From Anaeromassilibacillus sp001305115 (lineage in GTDB: Bacteria > Bacillota > Clostridia > Oscillospirales > Acutalibacteraceae), in assembly GCA_042854365.1 (NCBI GenBank), contig AP031437.1:1488001-1552000 (forward strand): a DNA stretch of 64,000 bases, read 5' to 3'. A model generated the notes under the pieces. The model worked only from the letters and a program-made list of their open reading frames with translations. It ran no database searches and was not told the origin of the DNA. Positions 59,543 to 64,000 of the stretch are shown in pieces (the stretch's first letter is position 1; each line of letters begins with the position of its first letter). Both the position numbers and the translations under genes were made by a program.

Positions 59543-62320
59543 ATGAATAAACAACAGCTGGCAAATAAAATCTGGGAATCCGCCAACAGAATGCGTTCCA
59601 AGATTGAAGCAAATGAATATAAGGACTATATTTTGGGATTTATCTTTTATAAATTCCTGTCCGACAAAGAAGTTGAATTTCTGAAAAAAGACGGTTATGA
59701 AGATGATGATATCAAAGAGAATGCCCACGAAAATAATGAGCCTCTTGTGGACTATTGTCAGCAGCATCTCGGGTATTTTATCGCCTACGATAACCTCTTT
59801 TCTACCTGGCTGGCAAAGGGCAGCAGTTTCACCGTGGACAATGTGAGAACCGCGCTTTCTGCTTTTAACCGTCTGATCAGCGAAACACAGAAAAAAGTAT
59901 TCAGCAAAATCTTTAACACGCTGGAAACCGGCCTGAGCAAACTGGGCGACAGCACCAGCAGCCAGACCAAGTCCATCAGCGAACTGATTCAGCTGATCAA
60001 AGATATCCCTACCGATGGCAAACAGGACTATGATGTTCTGGGCTTTATTTATGAATACCTGATCAGTAACTTTGCGGCCAATGCTGGCAAAAAGGCTGGT
60101 GAGTTTTATACCCCCCACGAAGTATCTCAGCTTATGTCTGAAATCGTTGCTCACCATCTGAGAGACCGGGAGAAAATTGAAATCTACGATCCTACCAGCG
60201 GTTCTGGGTCCCTGCTTATTACCATCGGTAAGAGCGTTGCAAAGTACACTAAGAGCAAAGATGATATCATGTACTATGCGCAGGAGTTGAAGGAAAACAC
60301 CTATAACCTGACACGTATGAACCTTGTCATGCGGGGCATCAAGCCAGATAACATCTTTACTCGCTGCGGCGATACCCTAGAACAGGACTGGCCCATGTAT
60401 GACGATGTGACCCAGGAATATAATCCCCTGTATCTGGATGCTGTTGTCTCCAATCCTCCCTACTCCCAGCGCTGGGACCCGAAGCATAAGGACACAGATC
60501 CCCGTTATCGTTATGGCATTGCGCCTAAAGGCAAGGCGGACTATGCGTTCCTGCTCCATGACCTGTACCACTTGAAGCCAGAGGGAATTATGACCATTGT
60601 TCTGCCTCATGGTGTTCTGTTCCGTGGTGATGCGCTGGGTGGGCCGGATGGTCAGGGTGAAGGAGAAGGCAAAATTCGCCGCAATCTGATTGAGAACAAC
60701 AACATTGAGGCGATTATCGGCCTGCCTGCCAACATTTTCTTTGGCACAGGTATTCCCACTATCATTATGGTGCTGCGTCAGAAGCGAGAAGAATCCGATG
60801 TTCTGTTTATTGACGCTTCCAAGGGGTTTACCAAGGTTGGTAAGACCAATAAGCTGATGGCGTCCGATATCAAGCGAATTGTGGATGCGGTTGCCACCCG
60901 TCCCGAGAAGATTGAAAAGTTTGCCCAGCTGGTTTCCAAAGAGGAAATCCGGCGCAATGGCTATAACCTGAATATTCCCCGCTACATTGATTCCTCTGAA
61001 GCCCCGGAAACATGGGATATTTATGCCACCATGTTCGGGGGCATCCCTAACCACGAAATTGACTTTATGGCTTCCTATTGGTCCGCATTTCCGCAGCTGC
61101 GAGGAAGCTTGTTCGCGTCGGATGAAACGCCCTATTCGCAATTAGCTGTCCAAAATGTCAAGGAGGCTATTGAAGGAAACACCGATGTTCAGGCATTTGT
61201 TGCCGCTCACCAGGCTGCGTTCGCTGATTTTGACGCATATCTGAACGGCGAACTGATTGAAAAAATGATGGAGCTGAATATCTCTCAAACGGAGGATACC
61301 ATCACACAAAATATTTTTGGCCGCATTGCGCCGCTGCCCCTGCTGGACAAATATCAGGCGTATCAGCTGCTGGACGATCAATGGGCAGGTATCGCCACCG
61401 ATCTTGAAATTGTCCAAACCGAAGGATTTGCAGCCGCTAAGCAGGTTGACCCCAACATGGTCATCAAGAAAAAAGGCGACAAGGAAGAAGAGGTACAGAA
61501 TGGCTGGGTAGGCCATGTGATCCCCTTTGAACTGGTGCAGACTACACTGCTGAGAAAAGATTACGACGCACTCAAAACCAAAGAAGCTCGGCTGGATGAA
61601 ATTGCGGCAGAACTGACCGAGATTATTGACTCCATCGACGAGGGCGACCGCGGCGAATTCCTCAACGATGACAATACCGCTTTTGTGGCCAAGGAGTTTG
61701 CGGCAAAGCTGGCGGAAATTTATGGGGATGTTTCGTCCCCGGAGCTGGACGGCTTGCAGGGCTATCTGGAGCTGCTGGACGCGAAGGCCGGAAAAGCGGA
61801 AAAGATTTACTACATCCATACCCATCCGGAAGTCAACTGGGTCAATGTGGAGGGAAATGCGCCCTATACAAAAGGAAAGGTTTTGGCGTATGTCAAGGCA
61901 CTGTGGGCGGCGTATACCTTCCCGGAGGATTCCTTTGAGGCGAAAATGGTACAGGCCGAAAAGCTAATGGTAGAGGAAAAAACGGTTAAGAGCGAGGTAA
62001 AGAAAGACGAGGAAGCCCTGCACCTGAAAACCAAAGAGACCATTGAAGGACTGAGCGATGAGCAAGTCCTGGATTTGCTGCGTCTGAAATGGATTGCGCC
62101 CCTATGCGCTTCTTTGCGGGCTATGCCGGAGGCTATCATTGCTGGACTAGAAAAGGCTGTGCAGGCACTGGCGGATAAGTATGCCGTGACCTATGTAGAG
62201 CTGGATGAACAGATCAAGGCATCGGAAACGACGCTTGCCGATATGATTGATGAGCTCACAGGCAGCGAATTTGATATGAAAGGACTGAGCGAGTTCCGGT
62301 CGCTGCTGAAGGGTGAATAA
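59543..62320 (+). CDS. hsdM: Type I restriction-modification system, methyltransferase subunit M
   Basis: 925 residues. N-terminal HsdM helical domain, then the N6-adenine methyltransferase core: AdoMet motif I DPTSGSGS (residues 216-223) and catalytic NPPY (304-307). FYTPHEVSQLMSEIV is also typical. After about residue 490 a long C-terminal extension (some 430 residues, partly coiled-coil) goes beyond the 500-550 residues of classical HsdM; extended forms occur in other Firmicutes and Bacteroidetes. Methylates the sequence chosen by HsdS. Followed at once by hsdS. Confidence 0.95.
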   Translation: MNKQQLANKIWESANRMRSKIEANEYKDYILGFIFYKFLSDKEVEFLKKDGYEDDDIKENAHENNEPLVDYCQQHLGYFIAYDNLFSTWLAKGSSFTVDNVRTALSAFNRLISETQKKVFSKIFNTLETGLSKLGDSTSSQTKSISELIQLIKDIPTDGKQDYDVLGFIYEYLISNFAANAGKKAGEFYTPHEVSQLMSEIVAHHLRDREKIEIYDPTSGSGSLLITIGKSVAKYTKSKDDIMYYAQELKENTYNLTRMNLVMRGIKPDNIFTRCGDTLEQDWPMYDDVTQEYNPLYLDAVVSNPPYSQRWDPKHKDTDPRYRYGIAPKGKADYAFLLHDLYHLKPEGIMTIVLPHGVLFRGDALGGPDGQGEGEGKIRRNLIENNNIEAIIGLPANIFFGTGIPTIIMVLRQKREESDVLFIDASKGFTKVGKTNKLMASDIKRIVDAVATRPEKIEKFAQLVSKEEIRRNGYNLNIPRYIDSSEAPETWDIYATMFGGIPNHEIDFMASYWSAFPQLRGSLFASDETPYSQLAVQNVKEAIEGNTDVQAFVAAHQAAFADFDAYLNGELIEKMMELNISQTEDTITQNIFGRIAPLPLLDKYQAYQLLDDQWAGIATDLEIVQTEGFAAAKQVDPNMVIKKKGDKEEEVQNGWVGHVIPFELVQTTLLRKDYDALKTKEARLDEIAAELTEIIDSIDEGDRGEFLNDDNTAFVAKEFAAKLAEIYGDVSSPELDGLQGYLELLDAKAGKAEKIYYIHTHPEVNWVNVEGNAPYTKGKVLAYVKALWAAYTFPEDSFEAKMVQAEKLMVEEKTVKSEVKKDEEALHLKTKETIEGLSDEQVLDLLRLKWIAPLCASLRAMPEAIIAGLEKAVQALADKYAVTYVELDEQIKASETTLADMIDELTGSEFDMKGLSEFRSLLKGE

Positions 62321-62321
62321 A

Positions 62322-63515
62322 ATGAATGAAACCAAAAAGCCTGCAATCCGATTTCAGGGGTTTTCGGACGGGTGGAAACAGAACAGAGTGGGAGAATTGA
62401 TTGAGGATTATACAGAAAAAACGGTGGTGCAAAATCAATATCCTGTGTTGACATCCTCTCAGCAGCAAGGAATTGTCAGGCAAGAAGAATATTTCGCAGA
62501 TCGTCAGGTTACTACAAATGACAATGTTGGGTATTTTGTTTTGCCGTTCGGATATTTTACATATAGAAGTCGAAGCGATACGGACGTTTTTGTGTTCAAT
62601 CGAAATAACTTGATTGACAAAGGAATTATCAGCTATTACTATCCGGTTTTTGCGCCGAAGAGTTGTGACTCTAATTTTCTTCTCCGAAGATTAAATTATG
62701 GAATCAAAAAGCAACTCTCTATGGCTGCGGAAGGAACCGGACAAAAAGTCCTGGCTCATAGCAAATTCAAAGATATGGTTGTTGATGTGCCGGATGAAGA
62801 AGAACAGATTAAGATAGGGGCTATCTTTGAATATGTTGATAGCCTTATCGCACAGCACCAATCAAAACTTGAAAAATACCAAGCCGTCAAAGTATCTATG
62901 CTGGAAAAGTTATTTCCGAAAGATGGTGCAGATGTGCCAGAAATTCGTTTTAAAGGATTTAGCGAAGCGTGGAAACGCAGGTACGCATCAGAAATTTTTA
63001 CATCACATACAGATAAAGGGCATCCAGAGCTTCCTGTTTTGTCCGCCACCCAAGATATTGGTATGGTAATTCGCGATGCAATAGGAAAAAGTGTTTTTCA
63101 CGATACAGCAAATGAAAAAGGGTATAAAAGAGTGATGCCAGGCCAATTCGTAATTCATTTAAGAAGCTTTCAAGGTGGTTTTGCGCACTCCGCTATTGAG
63201 GGCATCACCTCTCCCACTTATACGGTTTTTGGTTTTACTGAGCCTGAAAAACATGATGATTACTACTGGAAATATGTTTTTAGCTCAAAACAGTTTATTA
63301 AACGCTTAGAAACAGTTACATACGGCATTAGAGACGGACGAAGCATAAGTTATGAAGAATTTTTGACATTGGACTTTTTATTTCCGCAAAAGAAAGAACA
63401 AATAAAAATTAGTACATACTTACGCAATCTGGATTTGCTTATTTCTTTGCGTCAACAAGAACTCGACAAACTCAAATCCATCAAAAAAGCTTTACTGGAA
63501 AAAATGTTTGTCTAA
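62322..63515 (+). CDS. hsdS: Type I restriction-modification system, specificity subunit S
   Basis: 397 residues with two target-recognition halves. Each begins with a repeat: PAIRFQGFSDGWKQNRVGEL at the N terminus and PEIRFKGFSEAWKR near residue 207. Conserved coiled-coil spacers end each half (EEQIKIGAIFEYVDSLIAQHQ and KEQIKISTYLRNLDLLISLR, each in part). The two domains recognise the two halves of a bipartite DNA site. Start ATG 62322 lies two bases after the hsdM stop, with GGGTGA before it. Confidence 0.94.
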   Translation: MNETKKPAIRFQGFSDGWKQNRVGELIEDYTEKTVVQNQYPVLTSSQQQGIVRQEEYFADRQVTTNDNVGYFVLPFGYFTYRSRSDTDVFVFNRNNLIDKGIISYYYPVFAPKSCDSNFLLRRLNYGIKKQLSMAAEGTGQKVLAHSKFKDMVVDVPDEEEQIKIGAIFEYVDSLIAQHQSKLEKYQAVKVSMLEKLFPKDGADVPEIRFKGFSEAWKRRYASEIFTSHTDKGHPELPVLSATQDIGMVIRDAIGKSVFHDTANEKGYKRVMPGQFVIHLRSFQGGFAHSAIEGITSPTYTVFGFTEPEKHDDYYWKYVFSSKQFIKRLETVTYGIRDGRSISYEEFLTLDFLFPQKKEQIKISTYLRNLDLLISLRQQELDKLKSIKKALLEKMFV

Positions 63516-63529
63516 TACAGGAGGCTGCT

Positions 63530-64000
63530 ATGGCATTTGAAAATGAAGCTGCCTTTGAAGCAGCACTGATCAATTTACTGACAGAAAAATATGGCTGGGA
63601 ACCGGAAATCCTGCGGTACAAAACCGAAGAAGAGCTGATCCAGAATTGGAAGCAGATTCTTTTTGAGAATAACCGGGATATTGACCGTTTGAACGATGTT
63701 CCGTTGACCGATGGCGAAATGCGACAGATTCTGGACCAGATTACCCGACTGCGCACGCCACTGAAGCTGAATGGCTTTATCAACGGTAAAACGGTGGCAA
63801 TCAAGCGGGATAACCCTGCCGACACGCTGCATTTTGGCAAAGAGGTCAGCCTGAAAATTTATGACCAGCGGGAGATTGCCGCCGGACAAAGCCGCTACCA
63901 GATTGCCCAGCAACCCGTGTTCAAGGCGAGAAGTGCAGTTTTGCCAAATCGCCGGGGCGATTTTATGCTGCTGATTAACGGTATGCCCTTGATTCACTGC
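63530..64000 (+). CDS. hsdR: Type I restriction-modification system, restriction subunit R (3' end outside window)
   Basis: The first 157 residues only. The N terminus FENEAAFEAALINLLTEKYGW and the later DTLHFGKEVSLKIYDQREIA and NRRGDFMLLINGMPLIH match the start of HsdR's nuclease domain; the PD-(D/E)xK Asp lies near GDFMLLING. The helicase part is beyond the window. CAGGAGG precedes ATG 63530. The system hsdM-hsdS-hsdR appears complete up to the window edge. Confidence 0.9.
   Translation, partial: MAFENEAAFEAALINLLTEKYGWEPEILRYKTEEELIQNWKQILFENNRDIDRLNDVPLTDGEMRQILDQITRLRTPLKLNGFINGKTVAIKRDNPADTLHFGKEVSLKIYDQREIAAGQSRYQIAQQPVFKARSAVLPNRRGDFMLLINGMPLIHC

Noticed and set aside
1..64000. CRISPR array or insertion sequence
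   Set aside because: No spaced direct repeats of CRISPR type and no transposase or integrase motif were seen on either strand.

Overview
The window looks like chromosomal DNA of an anaerobic gut-type Firmicute, most likely class Clostridia (Oscillospiraceae/Ruminococcaceae-like). The basis is a B12-dependent methionine synthase without a reactivation domain, oxygen-sensitive glycyl radical chemistry, split transketolase, many ABC exporters, AGGAGG-type ribosome binding sites, and clostridial small-protein families. The genus cannot be fixed from the sequence alone.

Layout. 1-8.3 kb: housekeeping and envelope genes (metH 3' part, TfoX-like, pgeF, radical SAM, hemolysin III, lipase-like hydrolase, unknown membrane protein, polysaccharide deacetylase, amidase-SH3). 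8.4-10.8 kb: a redox module (Rrf2 regulator, CcdA-TlpA fusion, thioredoxin). 11.1-12.8 kb: flavodoxin-like protein and AraC regulator. 13.0-20.6 kb: a seven-gene plus-strand operon: amidohydrolase, YjbQ, aldose-epimerase-like DUF4432, PfkB kinase, a glycyl radical enzyme (GRE), its activase and a DeoR repressor. A promoter overlapped by a palindromic operator candidate precedes it. The GRE has an unusual active site (GCSE, no Asp at the usual diol-dehydratase position), and a 167-bp inverted copy of its active-site segment lies 3.7 kb away beside tRNA-Ala. This is the strongest candidate for an undescribed catabolic pathway.

20.7-34 kb: rhomboid protease, tRNA-Ala(CGC), CAT-like acyltransferase, O-antigen-ligase-like protein, CtpE-type P-type ATPase, tcdA, sugar transferase, ROK kinase with galM, split transketolase. 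34-42.7 kb: a heterodimeric ABC exporter, a secreted Cys/His protein, and an ABC operon whose large permease is fused to an M1-type peptidase. 42.8-44.3 kb: a small accessory patch (frameshifted SLOG/DUF1273 pseudogene, XRE regulator, DUF6061 protein). 44.6-55.2 kb: two-component system, MacAB-like efflux operon, MATE pump with TetR and twin operators, ECF S-component with a structured leader, and a CatB-type acetyltransferase.

55.6-64 kb: smpB and tmRNA (ssrA), followed immediately by accessory DNA: remnants of an integrative element (small protein, truncated RepA, Cys-rich VLP protein), an XRE regulator and a type I restriction-modification system (hsdM, hsdS, start of hsdR) running off the window. 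The tmRNA 3' end is a plausible integration site, but no integrase or second attachment repeat is visible.

All assignments come from reading motifs and family resemblance by eye. No database search was run.
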